From an uncultured Dyadobacter sp. (lineage in GTDB: Bacteria; Bacteroidota; Bacteroidia; Cytophagales; Spirosomataceae), in assembly GCA_937880795.1 (NCBI GenBank), contig CALGRQ010000146.1, positions 1 through 14,750 of the forward strand: a stretch of DNA of 14,750 nt, read 5' to 3'. Position numbers and translations under genes: made by a program. The notes under the pieces were generated by a model. It made no database searches and had not been told where the DNA came from. It saw nothing but the letters and a program-made list of their open reading frames with translations. Positions within the stretch are counted from its first letter, which is position 1, and every line of letters starts with the position of its first letter. Shown in pieces: positions 6,582 through 13,509 of the stretch.

Positions 6582-6586
6582 CCTTT
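6582..6586 (-). promoter_or_regulatory. Shine-Dalgarno site of the UbiA gene
   Basis: The minus strand reads GAAAGGTAATTTATG, so AAAGG lies 6 nt before the ATG at 6575. This is stronger than most start sites in the window, and it decides this start over the internal ATGs at codons 4 and 14. Confidence 0.5.
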
Positions 6587-6644
6587 CAATATACACACAT
6601 TTAATGTGAAGAATATATCAGAACAATAATCAAATATTAATATA

Positions 6645-6662
6645 GAATAATGAACATCATTC
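6645..6662. promoter_or_regulatory. Imperfect palindrome between the UbiA operon and the Lrp gene
   Basis: GAATAATGAACATCATTC matches its own reverse complement at 14 of 18 positions. It lies 22 bp before the Lrp ATG and 69 bp before the UbiA ATG in an AT-rich divergent region (6576-6684). Lrp/AsnC proteins often bind such sites beside their own genes. No clean TAnnTTTG element is visible on either strand here. Confidence 0.4.
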
Positions 6663-6684
6663 GGAATTTTTATAATTTTACAGA

Positions 6685-7164
6685 ATGATAAACGGAAATG
6701 ACATATCACTCGACAGAACAGATCTGAGTATTCTGCGCATTATGCAAGAAAATGCGCGTATATCCAATGCTGATCTTGCCAGGGAACTAGAAATGGCTCC
6801 CTCAGCAGTATTGGAACGGGTGAAGAAATTGGAACAAAAACAAGTGATTCTTCAATATACCACCAGGCTTAATCCGGCCGCAGTCAATCAAAAACTACTT
6901 GCTTTTATTTCCATGAAAGCTTCGGACGGGATGGGCTGCAATACCACAGCAAAAGAACTGGCAAAAATTCCGGAGGTACAAGAAGTACATCATATTGCTG
7001 GTGACGACTGCTATCTCGTTAAAGTCAGAACCACAGACTCTGCCTCACTGATGAACCTGATGCGTAATTCGTTTAGTAAAATACCCAATATACTTTCCAC
7101 CCGCACAACAATCGTGTTGGAAACTGTGAAGGAAGAACAGCAATTAGTTATACCAGAAAAATAA
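6685..7164 (+). CDS. Lrp/AsnC-family transcriptional regulator
   Basis: A 159-aa regulator of the usual family size. Residues 9-70 form the AsnC helix-turn-helix: LDRTDLSILRIMQENARIS, then NADLARELEMAPSAVLERVK, with the recognition helix in the second part. Residues from about 75 form the ligand-binding, oligomerising RAM domain, containing GDDCYLVKVRTTD. Family members bind amino acids or related small molecules and control transport or metabolism genes. The EamA transporter starts 7 nt after its stop, so the two form an operon, and regulator plus exporter is a recurrent pairing. It is divergent from the UbiA operon across 109 bp that contain an operator-like palindrome, so it could also act on that operon. 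The effector is unknown. Confidence 0.92.
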   Translation: MINGNDISLDRTDLSILRIMQENARISNADLARELEMAPSAVLERVKKLEQKQVILQYTTRLNPAAVNQKLLAFISMKASDGMGCNTTAKELAKIPEVQEVHHIAGDDCYLVKVRTTDSASLMNLMRNSFSKIPNILSTRTTIVLETVKEEQQLVIPEK

Positions 7165-7171
7165 TTACGTT

Positions 7172-8125
7172 ATGAACACACAGCAAGGCAAAACACCTAC
7201 TACACTCGCTGTCGCCTTAGCATTTGCCACCGTTTATATTGTTTGGGGTTCAACATACTTCTTCATCCAAAAAGCACTTACGGGATTTCCCCCGTTTTTT
7301 CTAGGTTCTTTCAGATTCCTGGCATCGGGACTTCTGATGATGATTTGGGCACTGGTGCAGGGCGAAAAGGTTTTTGACTTTAAGCACATCAAACCGGCTA
7401 TCATTACCGGATTACTACTATTGTTTATCGGCAACGGGGTTGTTATTTGGGTAGAGCAATTTTTACCAAGTGCTATGGTTGCCATTATGGTATCCTCCTC
7501 TCCCCTATGGTTTGTGTTATTGGACAAGCCTAAATGGCGTGAAAACCTAAATAGTAAATCTACGATTATTGGTTTGTTAATCGGTTTTGCGGGTGTGGTC
7601 TTACTATTTAGTGAGCGAATCATGAGCTCGTTCTCATCCCTGAACAGCGGGCGGGATATGTTAGCCATGGGCCTAGTGATACTGGGTTCTATGGCATGGT
7701 CGGGGGGATCGCTATATTCTAAATATAATTCTAGTAATCAATCAGCCACGGTAAGTACTACCTGGCAAATGCTCACGGCGGGATTGGCGTTCCTGCCTTG
7801 CAGCATTGTTTCCGGAGAACTTTCAGGATTTGAGTTTAGCACAGTACCCTCCGACGCCTGGTTTGCCATCGTGTATTTGGTGATCTTTGGCTCCATTGTT
7901 GGTTTTAGTGCCTATGTCTGGCTATTGAAAGTCCAACCGGCTACCCGTGTGAGTACGTATGCTTATGTGAATCCGGTTGTAGCCGTATTACTGGGCGTAT
8001 TTTTTGCCAAAGAATCCATTTCTCAAATCCAGATACTGGGACTGATGGTGATTTTGGGAAGTGTACTTTTGATTAACCTCAATAAATACCGCAAAACCCC
8101 AAAATCGGTGTGCGCAACTGCCTAG
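7172..8125 (+). CDS. EamA/DMT-family transporter (probable exporter)
   Basis: A 317-aa inner-membrane protein with about ten hydrophobic helices in two EamA repeats, roughly residues 13-145 and 160-305. The first helix carries the typical TVYIVWGSTYFFIQ, and the second repeat contains AYVNPVVAVLLGVFF, the hallmark P-V-V-A helix. It resembles the YedA/RhaT-like drug-metabolite transporters, many of which export amino acids or metabolites. It is 7 nt behind the Lrp/AsnC gene and followed by the terminator at 8152-8190, so the transcription unit is two genes. The substrate cannot be read from the sequence. An amino acid or a small aromatic product are both possible. Confidence 0.9.
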   Translation: MNTQQGKTPTTLAVALAFATVYIVWGSTYFFIQKALTGFPPFFLGSFRFLASGLLMMIWALVQGEKVFDFKHIKPAIITGLLLLFIGNGVVIWVEQFLPSAMVAIMVSSSPLWFVLLDKPKWRENLNSKSTIIGLLIGFAGVVLLFSERIMSSFSSLNSGRDMLAMGLVILGSMAWSGGSLYSKYNSSNQSATVSTTWQMLTAGLAFLPCSIVSGELSGFEFSTVPSDAWFAIVYLVIFGSIVGFSAYVWLLKVQPATRVSTYAYVNPVVAVLLGVFFAKESISQIQILGLMVILGSVLLINLNKYRKTPKSVCATA

Positions 8126-8151
8126 CAGTGTATCAATATTGTATAAAGCAA

Positions 8152-8190
8152 AAAGAATGCAGCAAGTAGGTAATATTTGCTGCATTCTTT
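8152..8190. terminator. Bidirectional terminator between the EamA and cysteine desulfurase genes
   Basis: A perfect 14-bp stem pairs AAAGAATGCAGCAA (8152-8165) with its complement (8177-8190) around an 11-nt loop. A further 6-bp outer stem (GTATAA 8141-8146 with TTATAC 8192-8197) extends it. Its A- and T-rich ends suit both directions, and it lies between two convergent genes that stop at 8125 and 8210. Confidence 0.85.
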
Positions 8191-8209
8191 GTTATACAAA
8201 TCTTTAGTT

Positions 8210-9397
8210 TTAATATTCCTGTAATTCAAGCCGACGGTTTACACCCAGTTTCTCTTTTACTTTATCGTTCTGATATATATGAATTATGGCTTTGATTAGG
8301 TGATCGATCTCTTCAAGCGTATTGAATTTACCAAAGGAGAATCGCACAATCTCCTTGTTAGGATTTCGGTAAATTGCACCAATCACATGAGACCCCCCAT
8401 CTGCCAAATTACTGCAAGCGCTTCCTCCCGAAACGGCTATTCCCAGTGCATCTAACTGGCTCACCAAACTATCTGAGGAAAGGCATGGAAAAGCAACACT
8501 GACGATGTTTCTTAAACTTTTGGTAGCAGATCGACTTTCACCATTAAAGCCTATGCCTCCAATCGTTAGATTGTCTAAACTCTGGATTAAATACCGTTTC
8601 AAAACGGAAACGTGGTTTTGAACCACGGCATTGCTTTTGTACGATATTTCCAATGCTTTTGCCAGACCTACAACTCCCGGAATATTCTCCGTGCCACCTC
8701 GCTGGCCTCCTTCCTGGCCTCCACCGACTATAAGTGGCTTTACCTTATTTCGTTTGTTAATATATATAAAGCCTATACCCTTTGGGCCATGAAACTTATG
8801 CGCGGAACCCACTAAAAAATCTATATGACTATTGCCCACCTGATATATAAGCTTGCCCATGGTTTGGGTAGTGTCGGTATGAAAAACCGCTTGATACTTT
8901 TTGGCCAAATCACCTACCGCAGCGATATCTGTAATGTTCCCGATTTCATTATTTCCGTGCATCAGGCTTATCAGAGACCTAGGGTTGGCATCCAGAAGTC
9001 TTTCGAGATGTTTCAAATCAATATTACCGAAATCGTCCAACTTCACAAAGCTCACCTCAATATCGCCCGCCTTTTCCAGACGAGCCAAACATGACAATAC
9101 TGCCTTATGTTCGATCTTACTAGTAATCACATGACTCAACCCATGTGCTTGTATAGCTCCCTTAATCGCAAGGTTGTTTGCTTCGGTGGCTCCCGACATA
9201 AAGAAAATTTCGTCGGATGAGGCACCAATCAAATTGGCAATAGTCTGACGCGCACCCTGGATAGCATCTTTTGCTTTTCTACCCGCCCAGTGCCCTGACG
9301 ACGGATTTCCATAATGACTTGTCAAATAAGGCAACATCGCTTTAATTACTTCTGGATCAATAGCAGTGGTTGCGGCATTATCAAAATAAATTTCCAT
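8210..9397 (-). CDS. Cysteine desulfurase, NifS/IscS-like
   Basis: A 395-aa PLP-dependent class V aminotransferase-fold enzyme that removes sulfur from cysteine to give alanine and an enzyme-bound persulfide. That sulfur supplies Fe-S clusters or thiolated tRNA. The N-terminus MEIYFDNAATTAIDPEV and YGNPSS are classic for the family. H97 (IEHKAV) stacks on PLP. The PLP lysine is K201 in SAHKFHGPKG, and the mobile catalytic cysteine is C328 in SGGSACS. The GGGQEGGQRGGTEN loop is also intact. No IscU, IscR or SufE gene is adjacent, so it is a stand-alone copy, and which sulfur acceptor it serves cannot be told. A near-consensus TATGTTTC lies at 9418-9425 on the minus strand, a possible -7 element. 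Confidence 0.93.
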   Translation of the reverse strand: MEIYFDNAATTAIDPEVIKAMLPYLTSHYGNPSSGHWAGRKAKDAIQGARQTIANLIGASSDEIFFMSGATEANNLAIKGAIQAHGLSHVITSKIEHKAVLSCLARLEKAGDIEVSFVKLDDFGNIDLKHLERLLDANPRSLISLMHGNNEIGNITDIAAVGDLAKKYQAVFHTDTTQTMGKLIYQVGNSHIDFLVGSAHKFHGPKGIGFIYINKRNKVKPLIVGGGQEGGQRGGTENIPGVVGLAKALEISYKSNAVVQNHVSVLKRYLIQSLDNLTIGGIGFNGESRSATKSLRNIVSVAFPCLSSDSLVSQLDALGIAVSGGSACSNLADGGSHVIGAIYRNPNKEIVRFSFGKFNTLEEIDHLIKAIIHIYQNDKVKEKLGVNRRLELQEY

Positions 9398-9634
9398 CCT
9401 TTAACATATATTTTCATGAAACATATCGGACACACTTATGCCCGTACTTGGCATTTTTTGGGGATACTTAGATTTATCAATAGAATTAGGTTGGGGCACC
9501 TTACACAGATCATAGGTTGCCAGAAGATCATAGAGCCTAACCTCTCCCTTCATTCTTTATAAATCTACTTATTCGATAGACAAAGATCTTTTTAAAAATT
9601 TAAATTACCAAACCTCGTCAAGAATTTAAATTTC

Positions 9635-9642
9635 TATTTTTG
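9635..9642 (+). promoter_or_regulatory. -7 promoter element of the HD-domain gene
   Basis: TATTTTTG matches TAnnTTTG exactly. It would place the transcript start near 9650 and give a leader of about 80 nt. The GAATTTAAATTTC near-palindrome sits immediately before it. Confidence 0.45.
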
Positions 9643-9662
9643 ATAGAGCACAAACAACAAAA

Positions 9663-9712
9663 GAGTAAATACTGCTGATTACCAGTATATTATATTAAAA
9701 CTAAGTTTACTC
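9663..9712 (+). other. Inverted repeats in the leader of the HD-domain gene
   Basis: GAGTAAA (9663-9669) pairs with TTTACTC (9706-9712). Inside, ATACTG (9669-9674) pairs with CAGTAT (9683-9688). The two stems share the A at 9669, so they would nest with a trimmed outer stem. The structure ends 17 nt before the ATG. It may be a leader fold or an operator; no known riboswitch is recognised. Confidence 0.3.
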
Positions 9713-9729
9713 ATCATCCTGATATATTA

Positions 9730-10296
9730 ATGAACCTTACCACAAGACAACTTCAACTACTGGAATTTGTGAAGAGCCAACACGGGGCCCAACAGCGGAA
9801 ATACGAAGGGATCCCCTACTGGCATCATCTATATGAAGTGGCAAAACTGGTGGATCAGTATATAAAAACCGACGGGGCGATTGAGATAGCACTTTGTCAT
9901 GATCTTCTGGAAGATACTTCCTGCACCCAATTACAATTGGAGCAACAGCTGAGTCTGCTAAGCTATGAACCAGATCTGATCAACTATATAGTAGAAGGAG
10001 TTGTAGGGATGACGGATGTTTTTACCGCCATAAACCACCCCGATTTGAATAGAAAAGAAAGAAAACAAAAGGAAGCACTGCGCTTGGGCGGAACTGCGGC
10101 CATTGTCCATTCGGTAAAATATGCCGACATGACCGACAATGTAAAATCCATTGTTTCCGGTGACCCCGGTTTTGCGCGGGTATATATGCATGAAATGATT
10201 GCCATTATGGATCAGATGCGTCAGGGAAACATTCATTTACTGATCAATTGCTGTGCCGCGTTGAGTAAGGTGCAAGAGGAACTAAAAGCCAGGTAA
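9730..10296 (+). CDS. Small HD-domain hydrolase, Mesh1/RelA-SpoT hydrolase-like
   Basis: A 188-aa stand-alone metal-dependent phosphohydrolase. It has the HD signature in order: H33 (YWHHLYEVA), H57-D58 with E61-D62 (ALCHDLLEDT), and D133 (VKYADMTDN). The HD-x2-ED followed by the K-Y-A-D-x-x-D-N pattern is that of the ppGpp-hydrolysing domain of RelA/SpoT enzymes and the small Mesh1 proteins. No synthetase or TGS domain is present. It could trim alarmones such as (p)ppGpp or another nucleotide; activity is inferred from family. It is monocistronic, with its own promoter element and a structured leader. It converges on the GH95 gene, whose stop is 38 bp away. Confidence 0.75.
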   Translation: MNLTTRQLQLLEFVKSQHGAQQRKYEGIPYWHHLYEVAKLVDQYIKTDGAIEIALCHDLLEDTSCTQLQLEQQLSLLSYEPDLINYIVEGVVGMTDVFTAINHPDLNRKERKQKEALRLGGTAAIVHSVKYADMTDNVKSIVSGDPGFARVYMHEMIAIMDQMRQGNIHLLINCCAALSKVQEELKAR

Positions 10297-10326
10297 TATC
10301 AGAGGCCCATTCTTAATCGTTACCTG
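10290..10326. terminator. Weak hairpin between convergent HD and GH95 genes
   Basis: CAGGTAA (10290-10296) pairs with TTACCTG (10320-10326) across a 23-nt loop, overlapping the HD gene stop. There is no T run. It is the only candidate stem in the gap and may not function. Confidence 0.2.
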
Positions 10327-10334
10327 CAATTTAC

Positions 10335-12674
10335 CTATTTGACGCTTAATTCACCATTCAAGCTATACACCTTACCTTTTACCGTATCAAACGACACGGT
10401 TTTGTCTCCATATCGGACCACACATTTATTCCCGGCTTTGGATAGAATCTGCACCGATTCCAGCTTTCCTTTCTTCCAGCTTAGGGTTAGTTCAAAAGCC
10501 CCACGCGCTACCAAACCCGATATTTTACCTTCTGGCAGCGCCGTTGGCAAAGCAGGCAAAAGATTTATTTCGGCAAGATGACTTTGTACCGCGCATTCCA
10601 AAATACCGGCCGCACCTCCAAAATTACCATCTATTTGAAATGGCGGATGTGCGTCAAATAGATTGGGATAAGATCCGCCCCCGTTCTTCTTAACCGAGGC
10701 ATCCATTATGGGATTAAATAGCTTACGAATCATCGTATATGCATGCTCGCCATCCAGAAAACGTGCCCAGTAGTTAATCTTCCAGGCAAGGCTCCACCCG
10801 GTTCCATCGTCACCACGAAACATCAATGATTTCTTAGCCGCTTCCAGAAGCTCGGGGGTTTGCGTAGGTGTAATTTCTTCCCCCGGATGCACGCCCCATA
10901 AATGTGAAACATGTCTGTGCTGATCAGTACTATCATCTACATCTGTCATCCATTCCTGTAACTGACCGTATCTACCAATTTTGTTTGGCGCTATTTTCGC
11001 GATCAAAACTTCCAGTTTTGCGGCAAATTCTTGATCTGTTTTTAATATGGCTGCACTTTCAATACAGGCTTTAAAAAGTCCCCGTATAATTTGGTGATCC
11101 ATGGTCGGGCCGGCAACCAATCCTCCGTGTTCCGGTGAATTGGACGGTGTGCTGATCAAATAGCCTGTCACAGGGTCCGTGGACAAAAATGTTGTAAAAA
11201 ATTCTGCCGCACCCTTCATGAGCGGATAGGCCTTATTTCTTAAAAACTCTTTGTTTTGCGTGTAGCGGTATTGTTCCCATAAATGCAAACTTAACCAGGC
11301 CCCCCCTGTTACCCATATACCATGGTTTGCTGCGTTGATAGGTGCCGCACCGCGCCATACATCTGTATTATGATGTACCAGCCAGCCCGGCGCATTGTAA
11401 TGTTCCCGGGCAACTTCCGCTCCGGTTACAGCCAAGTCTTCGAGCATATCAAACAACGGTTCATGGCATTCACTCAGATTTGTCATTTCCGCCGGCCAAT
11501 AATTCATTTCCGTATTGATATTGACCGTATACTTGCTATCCCAGGAAGGTGCGAGCTGGTGATTCCATTTTCCTTGCAAATTGGCAGGATGTGAGCCCGG
11601 CCGACTACTGGAAATAAGCAAATACCGGGCGTATTGCACGTAAAGCGCCAAAAAGTCAGGGTCTTTCGGATTTTCCTTAAATGCCAACAGGCGTTGGTCT
11701 GTCGGTAGTGTTGTATTTTCGCCAGCAGGCAAACTTATATTGAAGCGATCGAAAAGCCTTTTATAATCGGTTATATGTCTTTGCTTCTCCTGCACATATG
11801 CACCAGTCTTTTTTAATACAGCCGAAGTAATTAAATCAGGATTTCCTGAAATATCGTTGTAATGCACATAGTTGGTTGCAGCGGTCAATACAATCGTTGC
11901 ATTCGTTGCTCCCGTTAGCATAATTGTTGCATTATTTACCCTCAGGTTTCCATCCGTGAGCACTTTCAGTTTGGCTATACCACGCAGTACACCATCCTTA
12001 ACTTTGACCTGTAATACAATTTCATTGCCCGATGCAGAACTTATCTTTTCTGCATGAATGGCGTCCATTCTCAGGGTCGTATTCAACTTTCCCTTTTTGC
12101 TGCTATGGAGTTTCACAAAAATGGGCTTTGCCGGATAACTTGCAAAAATCTCCCGGGTGTACTCCACATTGTCATTTCGATACGATATACGACTGATACC
12201 CTGCGAAAGATCCAGTTCTCTTCTATAATTGGTAAAACCTGCATGATCGGGAAAGTCTAGATATAAATCTCCAAAAGCCTGATATATCTTCTGTCTCAAC
12301 GGAATACCCATAAACTCCTTGGTAGCCAATTGCTCCGCATCCTTTTGTTTATCATCTCTCAGCAGATTACGAATGGCCTCCAAATGTTGATGTGCACCCT
12401 TATGCGCATAACTTCTGGGTTCGCCCGTCCACAGTGTTTCTTCATTAAATTGAATCCGCTCTTCTGTAACACCTCCAAAAACCATAGCGGCTAATGTTCC
12501 ATTGCCCACAGGTAATGCCTCCTCCCATTGCTTTGCGGGTTGCTTATACCACAGCTTATATCCTTGCTGTGCAATGCATCTTTCATTTGAGAAAGAAAGA
12601 AAAAGGCAAAACAGGCCAATGCTGAATTTCAAGACAGGAAAACGAAACATTATAAATACGTTGAAATAATTCAT
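10335..12674 (-). CDS. Secreted glycoside hydrolase family 95 (alpha-L-fucosidase type)
   Basis: A 779-aa exported enzyme. The N-terminus has a signal peptide: basic and hydrophobic residues around FSIGLFCLFLSFS, with a likely cut near CIA-QQ at 35/36. Start is ATG 12674 or ATG 12650 (codon 9); the latter gives a more ordinary signal peptide. The mature protein opens with the family N-terminal beta domain (LPVGNGTLAAMVFGG, FNEETLWTGEP), then a linker and an (alpha/alpha)6 barrel. Catalytic residues by comparison with Bifidobacterium AfcA are N385 and N387 (VNINTEMNYWPAE), acid E515 (SNSPEHGG), and D682 (PPFQIDGNFGG). GH95 enzymes invert and release alpha-1,2-L-fucose or, in some members, alpha-L-galactose from plant or host glycans. 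No susCD pair or other glycosidase is nearby, so it is not in an obvious polysaccharide locus. Confidence 0.93.
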   Translation of the reverse strand: MNYFNVFIMFRFPVLKFSIGLFCLFLSFSNERCIAQQGYKLWYKQPAKQWEEALPVGNGTLAAMVFGGVTEERIQFNEETLWTGEPRSYAHKGAHQHLEAIRNLLRDDKQKDAEQLATKEFMGIPLRQKIYQAFGDLYLDFPDHAGFTNYRRELDLSQGISRISYRNDNVEYTREIFASYPAKPIFVKLHSSKKGKLNTTLRMDAIHAEKISSASGNEIVLQVKVKDGVLRGIAKLKVLTDGNLRVNNATIMLTGATNATIVLTAATNYVHYNDISGNPDLITSAVLKKTGAYVQEKQRHITDYKRLFDRFNISLPAGENTTLPTDQRLLAFKENPKDPDFLALYVQYARYLLISSSRPGSHPANLQGKWNHQLAPSWDSKYTVNINTEMNYWPAEMTNLSECHEPLFDMLEDLAVTGAEVAREHYNAPGWLVHHNTDVWRGAAPINAANHGIWVTGGAWLSLHLWEQYRYTQNKEFLRNKAYPLMKGAAEFFTTFLSTDPVTGYLISTPSNSPEHGGLVAGPTMDHQIIRGLFKACIESAAILKTDQEFAAKLEVLIAKIAPNKIGRYGQLQEWMTDVDDSTDQHRHVSHLWGVHPGEEITPTQTPELLEAAKKSLMFRGDDGTGWSLAWKINYWARFLDGEHAYTMIRKLFNPIMDASVKKNGGGSYPNLFDAHPPFQIDGNFGGAAGILECAVQSHLAEINLLPALPTALPEGKISGLVARGAFELTLSWKKGKLESVQILSKAGNKCVVRYGDKTVSFDTVKGKVYSLNGELSVK

Positions 12675-12800
12675 TAGGGAAAGTATATACCATTTAAGAC
12701 CTAGACAGATCCTTCGCCGTTTTTCCCTGACAAATCAAATTCCTTTCTGAGAAATTTAGCCAGAGACGCCGTATATTAGGATCGGAGGTGCATAAAGAGA

Positions 12801-12823
12801 AGTGATCGCAACGTGCTTTCACT
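12801..12823. promoter_or_regulatory. Interrupted palindrome between the GH95 and ModE-like genes
   Basis: AGTGA-nn-GCA-nnn-TGC-nn-TCACT has eight matched bases in each arm. It lies in the 251-bp divergent region, 127 bp from the GH95 start and 103 bp from the ModE-like start. It looks like a dimeric regulator site; the protein is unknown. Confidence 0.4.
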
Positions 12824-12863
12824 GTTCATTAACCGAAACCATTCGCCATGATAATATAGATTT

Positions 12864-12871
12864 TAACTTTG
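12864..12871 (+). promoter_or_regulatory. -7 promoter element of the ModE-like gene
   Basis: TAACTTTG matches TAnnTTTG exactly, 54 bp before the ATG. A -33 element is not evident. On the opposite strand I see no matching element for the GH95 gene. Confidence 0.45.
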
Positions 12872-12925
12872 TTACGCACAAGAAAATTCTAAGCTGATAC
12901 CATCACTGCAATAATCCTATTTTAC

Positions 12926-13270
12926 ATGAACCAAAAATATGAAATTCGTTTACGCCACTGGGTTTTTATCGATGATATAAAGTTTTTTGGCCCCGGTCGC
13001 TATGAACTGCTGGAACATATTGAACAAACAGGTTCTATATCAAAAGCCGCAACTGCTATGGGCCTTTCTTACAAAAAAGCCTGGGCAATGGTTGATGCGA
13101 TGAACACCAAAGGAAAAAGTCCCTACGTAATTACACAAAAAGGAGGTGCGCATGGAGGAGGCACGGTACTAACCGATACTGGTAAACAGGTAATGCAAGC
13201 GTATAAGAAACTCAATGAAAAACTACTTGAAATTATCAAGGCAGAAAAAGAACTGTTATCTGTAATCTGA
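12926..13270 (+). CDS. ModE N-terminal-type winged helix regulator (DNA-binding domain only)
   Basis: A 114-aa transcription factor matching the N-terminal winged helix of the molybdate regulator ModE. GRYELLEHIEQTGSISKAAT leads into MGLSYKKAWAMVDAMN (helix-turn-helix, residues 24-60). The wing follows with GGAHGGGTVLTDTGKQV, and an acidic-basic helix for dimerisation closes the protein. E. coli ModE carries two further TOBE domains that bind molybdate; these are absent, so the protein cannot sense molybdate in the same way. Short forms of this kind are widespread and mostly uncharacterised. No mod transporter or molybdenum-cofactor gene is in the window. A ModE-box-like palindrome lies 47 bp after its stop, upstream of the cytochrome c peroxidase gene, which is a plausible target. 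Confidence 0.85.
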   Translation: MNQKYEIRLRHWVFIDDIKFFGPGRYELLEHIEQTGSISKAATAMGLSYKKAWAMVDAMNTKGKSPYVITQKGGAHGGGTVLTDTGKQVMQAYKKLNEKLLEIIKAEKELLSVI

Positions 13271-13309
13271 TTTTTCCGCATATCGTATCGACATCATCAC
13301 TTGAGTATA

Positions 13310-13317
13310 TATATTTG
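13310..13317 (+). promoter_or_regulatory. -7 promoter element for the peroxidase gene
   Basis: TATATTTG matches TAnnTTTG exactly and would give a leader of roughly 185 nt before the ATG at 13510. The palindrome at 13318-13341 begins right after it, where a bound protein would block transcription. Confidence 0.4.
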
Positions 13318-13341
13318 CGATATAGACACGTATACATATCG
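13318..13341. promoter_or_regulatory. 24-bp palindrome resembling a ModE box
   Basis: The site reads CGATATAGACAC then GTATACATATCG, and 18 of 24 positions are self-complementary. Its form, CG-n-TATAGA-n6-TACATA-n-CG, follows the CG-n-TATATA-n6-TATATA-n-CG layout I recall for E. coli ModE operators. It is 47 bp after the ModE-like gene and lies over the expected start point of the peroxidase transcript. Confidence 0.45.
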
Positions 13342-13509
13342 ACTTTTTGTGAAATCCGAAACAGTAATGAATTGTATTGCTCATGAAAATACAACACCAT
13401 CAGCTCCGGATAAGCCTTAGCAACGCTAGATATTTTAAAGTGGTGAAAGTGTCTTTAGAACTCTTAATGGATTTCTTTACAAACCTGGTGCACAGATATT
13501 TTGGCAACA

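Larger units (their letters stand above)
9398..9729. other. 332-nt divergent intergenic region
   Basis: No gene is convincing here. From left to right it holds a possible -7 element for the cysteine desulfurase gene, two copies of AGATCATAG 18 bp apart (9507 and 9525), and AT-rich palindromes around 9597-9606 and 9622-9634. These are followed by the promoter element at 9635-9642 and a leader with inverted repeats at 9663-9712 ahead of the HD-domain gene. Confidence 0.5.

Noticed and set aside
7234..7668. 144-codon minus-strand frame opposite the EamA transporter
   Set aside because: It is a shadow of a well-supported ten-helix membrane protein, with no domain features of its own.
9418..9562. 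Possible short plus-strand gene starting MKHIGHTYAR in the 332-nt gap
   Set aside because: There is no ribosome site, no recognisable family and no end structure. It overlaps the likely promoter of the cysteine desulfurase gene.
9597..9634. AT-rich palindromes AATTTAAATT and GAATTTAAATTTC
   Set aside because: Low-complexity AT sequence near a promoter gives such palindromes easily, so there is no reason to call them an operator.
11874..11933. Two tandem 30-bp units, about 70% identical, inside the GH95 gene (ATIMLTGAT and ATIVLTAAT)
   Set aside because: This alternating pattern of beta strands is, as I recall, normal for the GH95 N-terminal domain. It is most likely ordinary coding similarity and not a recent duplication.
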